Assembly: GCA_012103455.1 (NCBI GenBank)
Contig: WLWT01000003.1
Span: forward strand, 62,001 to 126,000
DNA length: 64,000 nucleotides
DNA from: Gammaproteobacteria bacterium
GTDB lineage: Bacteria; Pseudomonadota; Gammaproteobacteria; HK1
Direction of reading: 5' to 3'
Shown here: in pieces, positions 1 through 8,947 of the stretch
Layout of the letters: each line of letters begins with the position of its first letter
Position numbering within the stretch: position 1 is the first letter of the stretch
Notes under the pieces: generated by a model
Told to the model about the DNA's origin: nothing
The model's database searches: none
The model's input: only the letters and a program-made list of their open reading frames with translations
Translations under genes and position numbers: made by a program

Positions 1-1162
1 AAAACGCTGGGATATCGAGATAATCGGCATCGCCGTCAGCCGCGGGAACGGTGGCGCCTTGGGCCTGCGTTTCCCGCGCCGGCAATTTACCCCGCATCAC
101 GGTAGGCACTTCAAGGTGTTTATAGTCCACATCGGAGGATGTAGACGCCGATACCAACGCCGGCTTGGCGGAGGGCTGCTCGGGCACTTGCGGTTGAGCT
201 TGCGCTTCCCCCAAACCGGTGGCGACTACAGTGACCCGCAACTCCTCTTTCACCGACTCGTCGAGCACCGTGCCGATGACTACCAATGCATTGTCCGATG
301 CGAACTCACCGATGGCCTCACCGACTGTGGCGAATTCGTCAATACCGAGGCTAGGACCGGCGGTGATGTTCACCAAAATGCCACGGGCGCCTTTCAGATT
401 GATATCGTCTAGGAGCGGACAATTGATGGCAGCTTCCGCCGCGGTACGCGCACGCTCCTCGCCGGTGGCCTTACCGTTACCCATCATCGCGCGGCCTTTT
501 TCGGACATCACGGTACGCACATCCGCGAAGTCCACATTGATCATGCCGGGCCGGGTGATCAATTCCGCGATACCTTGCACTGCGCCCAACAGAACGTCAT
601 TGGCCTCTCTGAAAGCATCGCGCAAAGTCACGCCCTTACCGAGCACTTGCAAGAGCTTCTCATTGGGCACGGTGATGAGGGAATCAACGTGTTCTTGCAA
701 TTCAGCGATACCCGTTTGCGCCGTCGCCATGCGCCGCTTGAGTTCGAACGGGAACGGTTTGGTCACCACCGCGACCGTCAAGATACTCATCTCCTTGGCC
801 AATTGCGCCACCACCGGTGAAGCGCCGGTACCCGTGCCTCCACCCATGCCAGCGGTGATGAACACCATATCGGCGCCTTGCAAGGTCTCGACGATGCGAT
901 CGCGATCTTCAAGCGCCGCCTGGCGGCCTACTTCAGGATTAGCCCCAGCGCCCAATCCCTTAGTGACGGAACTGCCCAACTGCAAGATAGAGCGAGCCGA
1001 TGAGTTCTTGAGTGCCTGGGCATCGGTATTGGCACAGATGAACTCAACCCCCTCCATATTGGTAGCCAGCATATGCTCAAGTGCATTGCCGCCCCCACCG
1101 CCGATGCCGATGACTTTGATAACCGCGTTGCTTTGACTATGGCTATCTAACAGCTCAAACAT
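1..1162 (-). CDS. ftsZ: Cell division GTPase FtsZ (3' end beyond window)
   Basis: FtsZ is the tubulin-like GTPase that polymerises into the cytokinetic Z ring at midcell. The minus-strand reading begins MFELLDSHSQSNAVIKVIG, carries the GTP-binding signature GGGTGTG at about residues 107-113 and the T7-loop segment NVDFADVRTVM at about 205. The last codons visible at the window edge read DADYLDIPAF, the start of the conserved C-terminal peptide that binds FtsA and ZipA, so only a few residues are missing. The start is fixed by a strong GGAGG six bases upstream of ATG. It is the last gene of the dcw cluster seen here, 43 bases after ftsA. Confidence 0.98.
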   Translation of the reverse strand, partial: MFELLDSHSQSNAVIKVIGIGGGGGNALEHMLATNMEGVEFICANTDAQALKNSSARSILQLGSSVTKGLGAGANPEVGRQAALEDRDRIVETLQGADMVFITAGMGGGTGTGASPVVAQLAKEMSILTVAVVTKPFPFELKRRMATAQTGIAELQEHVDSLITVPNEKLLQVLGKGVTLRDAFREANDVLLGAVQGIAELITRPGMINVDFADVRTVMSEKGRAMMGNGKATGEERARTAAEAAINCPLLDDINLKGARGILVNITAGPSLGIDEFATVGEAIGEFASDNALVVIGTVLDESVKEELRVTVVATGLGEAQAQPQVPEQPSAKPALVSASTSSDVDYKHLEVPTVMRGKLPARETQAQGATVPAADGDADYLDIPAF

Positions 1163-1205
1163 CTCAAACCTCCATCTACTGTCATGATCCAGTTTTATGA
1201 TCGTT

Positions 1206-2438
1206 TCAAAAATTCCCTTGAAACCAACTTTTTATGCGCGTCCACATACCATCTATTCCAGGACGCAGGCCGTTCTCAGGTGTACGTTCATGGGCATTTT
1301 GCTGACCGAATATCAATAACCCCACACCTGTTGCGTGAATGGGGTTGCGCACTACGTCGGCCAACCCGGTCACCGTATGCGGTAACCCGAGCCGTACCGG
1401 TGCATGAAAGATCTCCTCGGCCAAATCCACCAACCCTTCCATCTTCGAGCTGCCGCCAGTCAACACCACACCGGCGGCGATCAGATCTTCAAAACCACTG
1501 CGTTGCAACTCCGCTTGCACCAACGACAACAGCTCCTCGTAGCGCGGCTCCACCACCTCGGCCAAGGTCTGCCGTTGCAAACGCCGGGGCGGCCTATCGC
1601 CCACACTAGGAACCTCAATACTGTTATCGACGCTTGCCAACTGCGCGAGTGCGCACGCATATTGAATCTTTATCGCCTCGGCATACTGCGTGGGCGTTCT
1701 GAGCGCCACCGCGATATCGTTAGTCACTTGATCGCCGGCGATGGGTATGACGGCTGTATGCCTGATCGCACCTTCGGTAAAAACCGCGATATCGGTGGTA
1801 CCACCACCTATATCAACCAAACAAACGCCTAGATCTTTTTCATCTTCTTGCAACACAGCATAGCTGGACGCCAATTGCTCAAGAATGAGGTCGTCTACTT
1901 CAAGTCCACAACGGCGCACGCATTTAATGATATTTTGCGCGGCGCTAACCGCTCCGGTGACCATATGTACCCGCGCTTCCAAACGCACGCCAGACATGCC
2001 TATAGGCTCTTTGATCCCATCCTGGTTATCGACGATAAATTCCTGCGGCAGAATATGAACAATGCGTTGATCGGCCGGAATGGCTACCGCTCTAGCGGCA
2101 TCTATAACCCGATCGATATCCGTAGCGGCAACTTCTTTGTCTCGAATAGCGACGATACCGTGGGAGTTCAAACTGCGGATATGACTGCCGGCGATACCTG
2201 CGTAAACACCATTAATCTGGCACCCGGCCATTAACTCCGCTTCCTCCACCGCTCTTTGGATAGATTGCACCGTCGATTCAATATTGACCACAACCCCCCG
2301 TTTCAGTCCATGTGACGGATGCGAACCTAGACCGACGATCTCAATCGCGCCATCCACACCTATCTCACCGACAATGGCCACTACCTTAGCTGTGCCTATA
2401 TCCAGTCCGACGATAAGATTCTTTTCCAGCTTTTTCAC
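1206..2438 (-). CDS. ftsA: Cell division protein FtsA
   Basis: FtsA is the actin-like ATPase that tethers FtsZ filaments to the inner membrane and signals to later divisome proteins. The product (about 410 residues) starts MKKLEKNLIVGLDIGTAK, with the phosphate-1 motif near the N-terminus and the phosphate-2 motif DIGGGTTDIAVF in the middle. It ends in an amphipathic membrane-targeting helix around WTRIKSWFQGNF. I chose the GTG start at 2438: it has AGGAGAGG upstream, gives a four-base GTGA overlap with the ftsQ stop, and gives the family length. A longer in-frame start at 2480 adds an N-terminus unlike FtsA. Confidence 0.97.
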   Translation of the reverse strand: MKKLEKNLIVGLDIGTAKVVAIVGEIGVDGAIEIVGLGSHPSHGLKRGVVVNIESTVQSIQRAVEEAELMAGCQINGVYAGIAGSHIRSLNSHGIVAIRDKEVAATDIDRVIDAARAVAIPADQRIVHILPQEFIVDNQDGIKEPIGMSGVRLEARVHMVTGAVSAAQNIIKCVRRCGLEVDDLILEQLASSYAVLQEDEKDLGVCLVDIGGGTTDIAVFTEGAIRHTAVIPIAGDQVTNDIAVALRTPTQYAEAIKIQYACALAQLASVDNSIEVPSVGDRPPRRLQRQTLAEVVEPRYEELLSLVQAELQRSGFEDLIAAGVVLTGGSSKMEGLVDLAEEIFHAPVRLGLPHTVTGLADVVRNPIHATGVGLLIFGQQNAHERTPENGLRPGIDGMWTRIKSWFQGNF

Positions 2439-3247
2439 TGCCCCTCTCCTATGGCCAGCGACGGCCCGGGCGCAAGCCAACGCACAGCGAATCCGTTCGC
2501 ATAACGCAAATCTATGCGCGCCACACGGGAGAGCCGATCACCTAACATCGCAGGGATCCTCATGGCCATCTCACGCAGCCGGGGACGGCTAAAATCGTGC
2601 CCCAACACGAGTTCTAATTCCTCGTTCAACCACACATTCATACCGCTATGCGGATCTAGAACTACACGGGTTATAGTCAATCCCATCGCCCCTAGATCCG
2701 AACGCAGTTCGAGCAAACGCCGCTGTGCGCTTCTCTGAGTGCCATCGGGGCCAGCCAGTACCGGCAAAACGTCTATACCGTGCCCGTGTTTAGGGAAAAA
2801 CAACGTGCCATCGGCGGCAATTAGACCGCCGCTATCCCAGCGCGCTACCGCCTGCCTCTCGCGCACCTGCACGTGCAACTTATCGGGCCAGATCTTGCGC
2901 ACCGCGACTTCTTCGATCCACGGCAGCTCGGCAGCAACAACCCTGATAGCTCTCACATCCACGGAGAAAAAATCATCGCTCAACGTTGCCGCTATGCGAG
3001 CAGTCAGCTCATCGCGAGAAACCTGACGCATCTCGCCCGTCACCGTTACCGCCTCTATAGGCCAACGCGGCAAGAATGCCGATAACCCCGTCAACCGCGC
3101 CAGGGCTGGCCCTTCCGCCAAAATCACTCCAAGTAGCGCCAACCCCGCCAGCGGCATAAAAGGCATCAGCCGCCACAGCTCACGGGGAGCCACCTGCGCC
3201 CTATCACCCTCGATTTGATCGACCTTCGATTGGGCGCCCCTAGTCAT
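2435..3247 (-). CDS. ftsQ: Cell division protein FtsQ
   Basis: FtsQ is a bitopic inner-membrane protein that recruits FtsB and FtsL to the divisome. The 270-residue product has a short cytoplasmic N-terminus, one hydrophobic segment around residues 28-44, then a POTRA domain (beginning IEAVTVTGEMRQVSRDEL) and the FtsQ-type beta domain with IWPDKLHVQVRERQAVARW. Its ATG overlaps the murB stop as ATGA and its stop overlaps the ftsA GTG, so it is probably translationally coupled on both sides. The ddl gene that usually lies between murB and ftsQ is absent. Confidence 0.96.
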   Translation of the reverse strand: MTRGAQSKVDQIEGDRAQVAPRELWRLMPFMPLAGLALLGVILAEGPALARLTGLSAFLPRWPIEAVTVTGEMRQVSRDELTARIAATLSDDFFSVDVRAIRVVAAELPWIEEVAVRKIWPDKLHVQVRERQAVARWDSGGLIAADGTLFFPKHGHGIDVLPVLAGPDGTQRSAQRRLLELRSDLGAMGLTITRVVLDPHSGMNVWLNEELELVLGHDFSRPRLREMAMRIPAMLGDRLSRVARIDLRYANGFAVRWLAPGPSLAIGEGQ

Positions 3248-4143
3248 GCCGCCCGCCGCCCCACTATGTGTACTTCGCGAACGAGTGCTATGCCGAAGCG
3301 CTCCAGTACAGTGTCTTGCACGTACCGTATAAGGGCCTCCAGATCCGCTGCCTTCGCGCCACCGTCGTTAACGATAAAATTGGCATGTTTTTCCGATACC
3401 ACGGCATCGCCGCACCGCGCTCCTTTCAATCCCGCCGCTTCAATCAGCCGGCCAGCGAAATCACCCCGCGGATTGCGAAATACCGATCCGCAGCTTCGCT
3501 GACCGGTAGGTTGCGTTTGCGCGCGATGCGCCAGCAACTTTTTAACGTTCTCCTGCACCACACTGATAGGGACGGTGGAAAAACGCATTTCACAACCCGC
3601 AAATGCTTCCCCCGGCGGACTATTCACACTGCGGTAGGTAACGGTGAAATCAGCCGCGTCCCGCCATCGACGCCGCCCGTTCGAATTCACCATGAGCAAG
3701 CGTTCGACGGCCATCCACGTCTCCTTACCGTGGGCGCCCGCATTCATGGCCAACGCGCCACCCATGGTTCCTGGTATTCCGGCCAAAAACTCACCGCCGG
3801 TTAATCCTTGACGGACTAGAAACCGAGCCACCTTGGCACAAGGAGCGCCAGCACCTATCCGCACCCGTACCTCATCTAATCGTTCGATCTCATCCATCGT
3901 TCCCGCTATAGCGATTACACAGCCGTCGATGCCGCCGTCACGCACCAGCAAATTCGAACCCAGCCCCAACCAAAACAAGGGTTCACTATCTGGCCGCGCA
4001 TCCAGATAAGCACAGAGATCGTCTATATCGCGTGGCTTGAAATAGCGCTGCACGTGGCCCCCTACGGCCCACACGTTGTGTTTGCGCATGGATTCATCCA
4101 AACGCAGATCACCGCGCAATTCAGGTAACCACGAAGCGTTCAC
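3244..4143 (-). CDS. murB: UDP-N-acetylenolpyruvoylglucosamine reductase MurB
   Basis: MurB reduces the enolpyruvyl group of UDP-GlcNAc-enolpyruvate with NADPH and FAD to give UDP-N-acetylmuramate, the second committed step of peptidoglycan synthesis. The 299-residue product shows the FAD-binding stretches GLGSNLLVRDGG and GIPGTMGGALAMNAGAHG, the catalytic serine region CGSVFRNP and a terminal EVHIVG. The length fits the short form of MurB. It lies 5 bases after murC and overlaps ftsQ by four bases. Confidence 0.96.
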   Translation of the reverse strand: MNASWLPELRGDLRLDESMRKHNVWAVGGHVQRYFKPRDIDDLCAYLDARPDSEPLFWLGLGSNLLVRDGGIDGCVIAIAGTMDEIERLDEVRVRIGAGAPCAKVARFLVRQGLTGGEFLAGIPGTMGGALAMNAGAHGKETWMAVERLLMVNSNGRRRWRDAADFTVTYRSVNSPPGEAFAGCEMRFSTVPISVVQENVKKLLAHRAQTQPTGQRSCGSVFRNPRGDFAGRLIEAAGLKGARCGDAVVSEKHANFIVNDGGAKAADLEALIRYVQDTVLERFGIALVREVHIVGRRAA

Positions 4144-4148
4144 CAGGC

Positions 4149-5576
4149 TTACCCGGCCACCAATCGCGGGGCCACCGCGCCAATACTTCCTGCTCCTAAC
4201 AAGAGCAGCACATCACCATCGTTTAATATTCCCGCCAATGCCTTAGGCAACGCCTGCGGGCCGGTTACAAAAACCGGATCGACGCGCCCCCGGTTGCGTA
4301 TCGCACGCGCCAGGGCACGGCCATCCGCACCGGCAATGGGCTGTTCCCCGGCCGCGTAAACATCCAGTAACAGCAATACATCCAGTTCGCTTAGCACCAA
4401 GGCGAAATCTTCGAACAGATCACGTGTGCGTGAATAACGGTGTAACTGAAAAGCGACGACCAACCTGCGCTGCGGCCAACTAGCGCGGGCGGCCCGGACA
4501 GTCGCTTCAACTTCCCGTGGATGATGACCATAGTCATCAACCAGCAAAACCTGATGGTTCGCAATAGAGACTTCGCCGTAGATCTGAAAACGTCTACCGA
4601 TCCCCTCGAAGCGGCGTAAGCCGCGGGCGATGGCGGCATAGCCGACATCGAGCTCTCGCGCCACCGCCACCGCCGCCAGAGCATTGAGTACGTTGTGGCG
4701 CCCGGCCAAATTGAGTTCCACCGGCACGGCCCCGGATAGCCCGGGGGACATGATCTCAAAACTCATACGCGGCCCTCGCTGCGAGACGTTGACCGCACGA
4801 TAGTCAGCCGCTTCGTTGAAACCATAGCTAATCACAGGCCGGCTCACCCGCTCGCGCACCACCTGCACACCGGGGTCGTCATGGCACAAAACAGCAAGAC
4901 CGTAGAACGGGAGATTGTGTAGAAACTCCACGAAGGTTTGATACAACCGTTCCGGTTCGCCGCCATAAGTCTCCATGTGATCTTGATCGACATTGGTAAC
5001 TATGGCGACGATAGGATTCAAATGAAGAAATGAAGCATCGCTCTCATCTGCTTCCGCCACCAAGTAATCGCTTTCTCCCAGCTTCGCGTTGGTGCCGGCA
5101 CCTATAAGACGGCCGCCGATCACGAAAGTCGGATCTAAATTACCTTCCGTCAATAAACTGGCCACTAAACTGGTAGTCGTTGTTTTGCCATGCGTACCCG
5201 CCACGGCCACGCCGTAGCGAAAACGCATGAGTTCGGCCAGCATCTGCGCCCGGGCTACCACCGGTACCTGCCGTTCGCGTGCGTGCGCTATTTCCGGGTT
5301 GTCCGTTGGTATAGCGGCACTGGTGACCAATACATCTGCGCGCGCGGCATACTCGGCCCGGTGCCCCCTATAAATCACCACGCCCAGTTTGGCCAATCGC
5401 TCCGTCATAGCATTGACCCGCATATCGGAACCGGATACTTCATAACCCAAATTCACTAGCACCTCGGCGATGCCGCCCATGCCTACGCCACCCACGCCCA
5501 CGAAGTGAATTCGGCGTACCCGTCCCATCGCCGGCGCCCGGTGCAATACCCGCATGGACTGAGTACGCTCAACCAC
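4149..5576 (-). CDS. murC: UDP-N-acetylmuramate--L-alanine ligase MurC
   Basis: MurC is the cytoplasmic ATP-dependent ligase that adds L-alanine to UDP-MurNAc, starting the stem peptide. The 475-residue product has an N-terminal Rossmann domain with IHFVGVGGVGMGGIAEVL, the Mur ligase P-loop GTHGKTTTTS at about 120, the central motif EADESDASFL and the C-terminal ligase domain with DDYGHHPREV. It overlaps murG by eight bases. The downstream ligase gene murD is missing from this cluster. Confidence 0.97.
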   Translation of the reverse strand: MVERTQSMRVLHRAPAMGRVRRIHFVGVGGVGMGGIAEVLVNLGYEVSGSDMRVNAMTERLAKLGVVIYRGHRAEYAARADVLVTSAAIPTDNPEIAHARERQVPVVARAQMLAELMRFRYGVAVAGTHGKTTTTSLVASLLTEGNLDPTFVIGGRLIGAGTNAKLGESDYLVAEADESDASFLHLNPIVAIVTNVDQDHMETYGGEPERLYQTFVEFLHNLPFYGLAVLCHDDPGVQVVRERVSRPVISYGFNEAADYRAVNVSQRGPRMSFEIMSPGLSGAVPVELNLAGRHNVLNALAAVAVARELDVGYAAIARGLRRFEGIGRRFQIYGEVSIANHQVLLVDDYGHHPREVEATVRAARASWPQRRLVVAFQLHRYSRTRDLFEDFALVLSELDVLLLLDVYAAGEQPIAGADGRALARAIRNRGRVDPVFVTGPQALPKALAGILNDGDVLLLLGAGSIGAVAPRLVAG

Positions 5577-6648
5577 GCATCACCTCAAAGCAAACATCTG
5601 CCACGCTTTGCGTAGCTAAGGGCATAGCTCGAGTGCGCGCTTGCCGGCCTAATGCACACAGCTTCTTCGGTGATTCGATCAACGCCGTTAGCAGATCACG
5701 AAGATATGCGCCATTCAGATCCCGCTCTTGCGCGATAAGCCCACCCCCGACGTCAACCAGATATTGCGCGTTCAAAGTCTGGTGATCGTCCACCGCATAC
5801 GGAAACGGTATAAACAGCGCCGCCCTGCCAGCCGCCGCCACTTCCGCTACCGTCATCGCCCCCGCACGGCACACCACCAGATCGGTGTTTTGATAAGCTT
5901 TTGCCATATCCTCGATGTATGGCAATAAATTCGCCCTCACCCCTACCCGCTCATACCCCGCCCGGGTACTTTCTACATGCGCGGGACCGGCTTGATGGGT
6001 AACGCAAAAAGAAGCGCTCACCAAACCCAATGCCTCTGGCATCAACCGGTTCAACGCCAGTGCCCCTTGGCTCCCTCCCAAAACCAGCAAACGTGTAGGA
6101 CCTTGGTGCTCGATCATGGGCGCCACAGCGGCAATATCACCGCGTACCGGATTACCGACCGTATGAGTGCGACTACTGGAAAAGGTATCTGGAAATGCTT
6201 CCAGTACTCGACGCGCAATCTTGCTCAAAATACGGTTGGTCAACCCAGGAGCAGCGTTTTGCTCATGCACCACCAGCGCCCGCCGCATTAGCCAGGCCAC
6301 CAGACCACCCGGACCGGCAGCGAAACCGCCCATCCCCAAGACCACATCAGGCGCCAAGGTGTTAATATGAGCCGCCGCTTGCAACGACGCGTGCAATACA
6401 CGTGCAGGGGCTCTTACCCAGTTCACAAAACCTTTGCCACGCAGCCCGGAGATATCGATAAAATGCAACGGGAAACCCGCCTTGGGAACTAATAGTGTTT
6501 CCAGTCCATTTTGAGTCCCTAACCAATTCACCTCGCATCCACGCCCCCGCAATTCACCGGCCACCGCAAGCCCGGGATAAATATGGCCACCGGTACCGCC
6601 AGCCATGATCAATACGTGCGGTGCTCCCCTACTCATTGACCCGGTCAT
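5569..6648 (-). CDS. murG: Lipid II synthase MurG (GlcNAc transferase)
   Basis: MurG is a peripheral inner-membrane glycosyltransferase that moves GlcNAc from UDP-GlcNAc to lipid I, giving lipid II. The 359-residue GT-B protein has the N-terminal glycine loop GGTGGHIYPGLAVA at about residues 16-29, a second glycine-rich loop LVLGGSQGALALN in the middle, and the nucleotide-sugar segment CRAGAMTVAEVAAAG followed by PYAVDDHQTLNA. Its start overlaps the ftsW stop by four bases and its end overlaps murC. Confidence 0.97.
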   Translation of the reverse strand: MTGSMSRGAPHVLIMAGGTGGHIYPGLAVAGELRGRGCEVNWLGTQNGLETLLVPKAGFPLHFIDISGLRGKGFVNWVRAPARVLHASLQAAAHINTLAPDVVLGMGGFAAGPGGLVAWLMRRALVVHEQNAAPGLTNRILSKIARRVLEAFPDTFSSSRTHTVGNPVRGDIAAVAPMIEHQGPTRLLVLGGSQGALALNRLMPEALGLVSASFCVTHQAGPAHVESTRAGYERVGVRANLLPYIEDMAKAYQNTDLVVCRAGAMTVAEVAAAGRAALFIPFPYAVDDHQTLNAQYLVDVGGGLIAQERDLNGAYLRDLLTALIESPKKLCALGRQARTRAMPLATQSVADVCFEVMRG

Positions 6649-7826
6649 GGAGCGCGCCTCGCCTCGTAACCGATACGTAAAATGAGTCCAGCGGCGAAAG
6701 CCGACGCCAACAAGCTAGATCCTCCAAAACTCATAAGCGGTAACGTCAACCCTTTGGTTGGTAATACGCCCACGTTCACACCAATATTGAAAAACGCTTG
6801 AATACCGATCAGCAAAGTCAAACCTTGAGCCAGATATGCACCGAATTCATTGCCTTTGGCGTGCGCTTCACTGGCGATACTAAAACCCCGCCAAATAAGC
6901 AGCCCGAACAATGCCAACACCACTGTCATACCGGTCAAGCCAAATTCTTCTGCCAATACCGCGAAGAGAAAATCGGTATGGGCCTCGGGAAGGTAGAACA
7001 GCTTCTGTACACTGCCTCCTAAACCCACGCCAAACCACTCACCACGGCCTATGGCGATAAGCGCTTGGGCCAATTGAAAGCCGCTATTAAACGGATCGGC
7101 CCACGGGTCCAAGAATGTAAACAGCCGCTGAAGCCGATACGGCGCGGCCATCAAGATGCCCCCTAAGGCAACCGCTGTCACCGCCACCCAACCGAAAAAA
7201 ATACGCAGCGGCGCCCCACCCAGGAACAACATGGCCAACGAAGTGGCAAACACAACCACGGTAGCGCCGAAGTCAGGCTCCAGCAGCAACAACCAAGCGA
7301 TCACTACGAGTATCAGAACCGGTTTGAAAAAACCGCTGAACGCCGATCGTACTTCTTGAGCCCGGCGCACTAGATAACCGGCTAAATACATGACCACGAA
7401 AATCTTCACGAATTCGGACGGCTGCAAGTTCACCACTCCGAGCGAGAGCCAGCGGGTGGCGCCGTTGACTTCCCGCCCTATACCAGGCACTAACACCAAC
7501 GCGAGCAATGCGACGGACCCGAGCATCAAAAGACCGCCCGCACGGTGCCAAAACTTCAGTTCCAGGGGCCAAAGCACGGTAACGATTCCCGTGGCTACCC
7601 CTAGATAAACACTCTGACGCCAAAAAAGCCCCAGAGGAGAGCCACTCTTATCGGCGATAGCAACGGATGCGGACGCTACCATTGTCAAACCGATAAGAAG
7701 GATCGAAACCACAGCAAAAAGAAAATAACCGTCGATACAAGCACTCCAACCTGTGCGAGCACCCCGACTTGTACGGCTGCTCGTTTGGCTAAAAGGTATC
7801 GCCTGAGGACTATCTACCGCGTTCAT
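6645..7826 (-). CDS. ftsW: Septal peptidoglycan polymerase FtsW
   Basis: FtsW is the SEDS-family multi-spanning glycosyltransferase that polymerises lipid II at the septum with FtsI. The 393-residue product has about ten hydrophobic segments and the SEDS signatures NLQPSEFVKI, LLLEPDFGATVVV and, near the end, PLMSFGGSSLL. A hydrophilic N-terminus of about 30 residues precedes the first membrane helix. It follows mraY by 38 bases; murD usually sits in that gap but is not there. Confidence 0.95.
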   Translation of the reverse strand: MNAVDSPQAIPFSQTSSRTSRGARTGWSACIDGYFLFAVVSILLIGLTMVASASVAIADKSGSPLGLFWRQSVYLGVATGIVTVLWPLELKFWHRAGGLLMLGSVALLALVLVPGIGREVNGATRWLSLGVVNLQPSEFVKIFVVMYLAGYLVRRAQEVRSAFSGFFKPVLILVVIAWLLLLEPDFGATVVVFATSLAMLFLGGAPLRIFFGWVAVTAVALGGILMAAPYRLQRLFTFLDPWADPFNSGFQLAQALIAIGRGEWFGVGLGGSVQKLFYLPEAHTDFLFAVLAEEFGLTGMTVVLALFGLLIWRGFSIASEAHAKGNEFGAYLAQGLTLLIGIQAFFNIGVNVGVLPTKGLTLPLMSFGGSSLLASAFAAGLILRIGYEARRAP

Positions 7827-7864
7827 TCTTCAGATGTTCCACACAACCGCTACACTCGACACCA

Positions 7865-8947
7865 TTACCGAACTTTCAACGTCGCCAAGCCAACCAATAC
7901 CAAAATCACCGTGATGACCCAAAAGCGCACAATGACACGCGGTTCCGGCCAACCCTTGAGTTCAAAATGATGATGCAGTGGTGCCATCTTGAAGATCCTC
8001 TTACCGGTCAGCTTGAAGCTGACCACTTGTAAGATGACCGACATCGCCTCCACCACGAATACCCCGCCCATCACCATCAACACCAATTCCTGGCGCACGA
8101 TGACGGCGACCACGCCTAGCGCCGCGCCTAGTGCCAACGCGCCTATGTCCCCCATGAACACTTGGGCTGGATAGGTGTTAAACCAAAGAAAGCCGAGTCC
8201 GGCGCCAACGATGGCGCCGCAAAACACCACCATCTCGCCAGCGCCGGCAATAAACGGAAATCCTAGATAGGCGGCGAACTTCGCATTACCGGCAACGTAA
8301 GCAAATATGGCCAAAGCCCCTGCCACTAAAACAGTGGGCATGATGGCGAGCCCGTCTAGCCCATCGGTCAAGTTGACGGCGTTACTAGTCCCCACTATGA
8401 CCCAGTAAGTCAGGAAAATGAAACCGGATCCAAGATCGATAGCGACGTTCTTCGCCAGTGGTACCAGCAGCGCTGTCTCCGCAGGAGAAGCTGCAGTGGT
8501 ATACAGCAGTACTGCACAACCCATCGCCACCACCGACTGCCAAAAGAACTTGTATCTAACAGCCAACCCACGCGAATCGCCCTGCACCAGCTTACGATAA
8601 TCGTCCCACCAACCTATCGCACCGAATAGCAGTGTAGTGACAACAACGATCCATACGAAACGATTGGAAAGATCGGACCAAAATAAGGTACCGGTGATAA
8701 TGGCAACCAGAATCAATACGCCGCCCATAGTTGGCGTCCCGGCTTTTTGCACATGCGACTCGGGTCCATCGTCGCGCACCGTCTGCCCTATCTGGTATTT
8801 GGACAAATGGACGATCATATAAGGACCGATAAGCAATGAGATAAGAAGCGCCGTCAATACCCCTAAAATCGCCCGCAGCGTCAGGTACTGAAACACGCTG
8901 AAACCACTGTGGATTTGCTCTAACAGTTCAGTGAGTTCCAACAGCAT
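7865..8947 (-). CDS. mraY: Phospho-MurNAc-pentapeptide transferase MraY
   Basis: MraY transfers phospho-MurNAc-pentapeptide to undecaprenyl phosphate, making lipid I in the inner membrane. From ATG at 8947 the product begins MLLELTELLEQIHSGFSVF and is 360 residues, the exact family length. It has ten predicted membrane helices and the catalytic motifs GWWDDYRK, NAVNLTDGLDGLA and APLHHHFELKGWPE. The frame is open further upstream, but that part lies inside murF. The start shares one base with the murF stop (TGATG), which indicates translational coupling. Confidence 0.97.
   Translation of the reverse strand: MLLELTELLEQIHSGFSVFQYLTLRAILGVLTALLISLLIGPYMIVHLSKYQIGQTVRDDGPESHVQKAGTPTMGGVLILVAIITGTLFWSDLSNRFVWIVVVTTLLFGAIGWWDDYRKLVQGDSRGLAVRYKFFWQSVVAMGCAVLLYTTAASPAETALLVPLAKNVAIDLGSGFIFLTYWVIVGTSNAVNLTDGLDGLAIMPTVLVAGALAIFAYVAGNAKFAAYLGFPFIAGAGEMVVFCGAIVGAGLGFLWFNTYPAQVFMGDIGALALGAALGVVAVIVRQELVLMVMGGVFVVEAMSVILQVVSFKLTGKRIFKMAPLHHHFELKGWPEPRVIVRFWVITVILVLVGLATLKVR

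Noticed and set aside
219..1136. 305-codon open frame on plus opposite ftsZ
   Set aside because: Low-complexity Ser/Pro/Arg-rich translation antisense to a fully conserved ftsZ; it is a GC-skew shadow.
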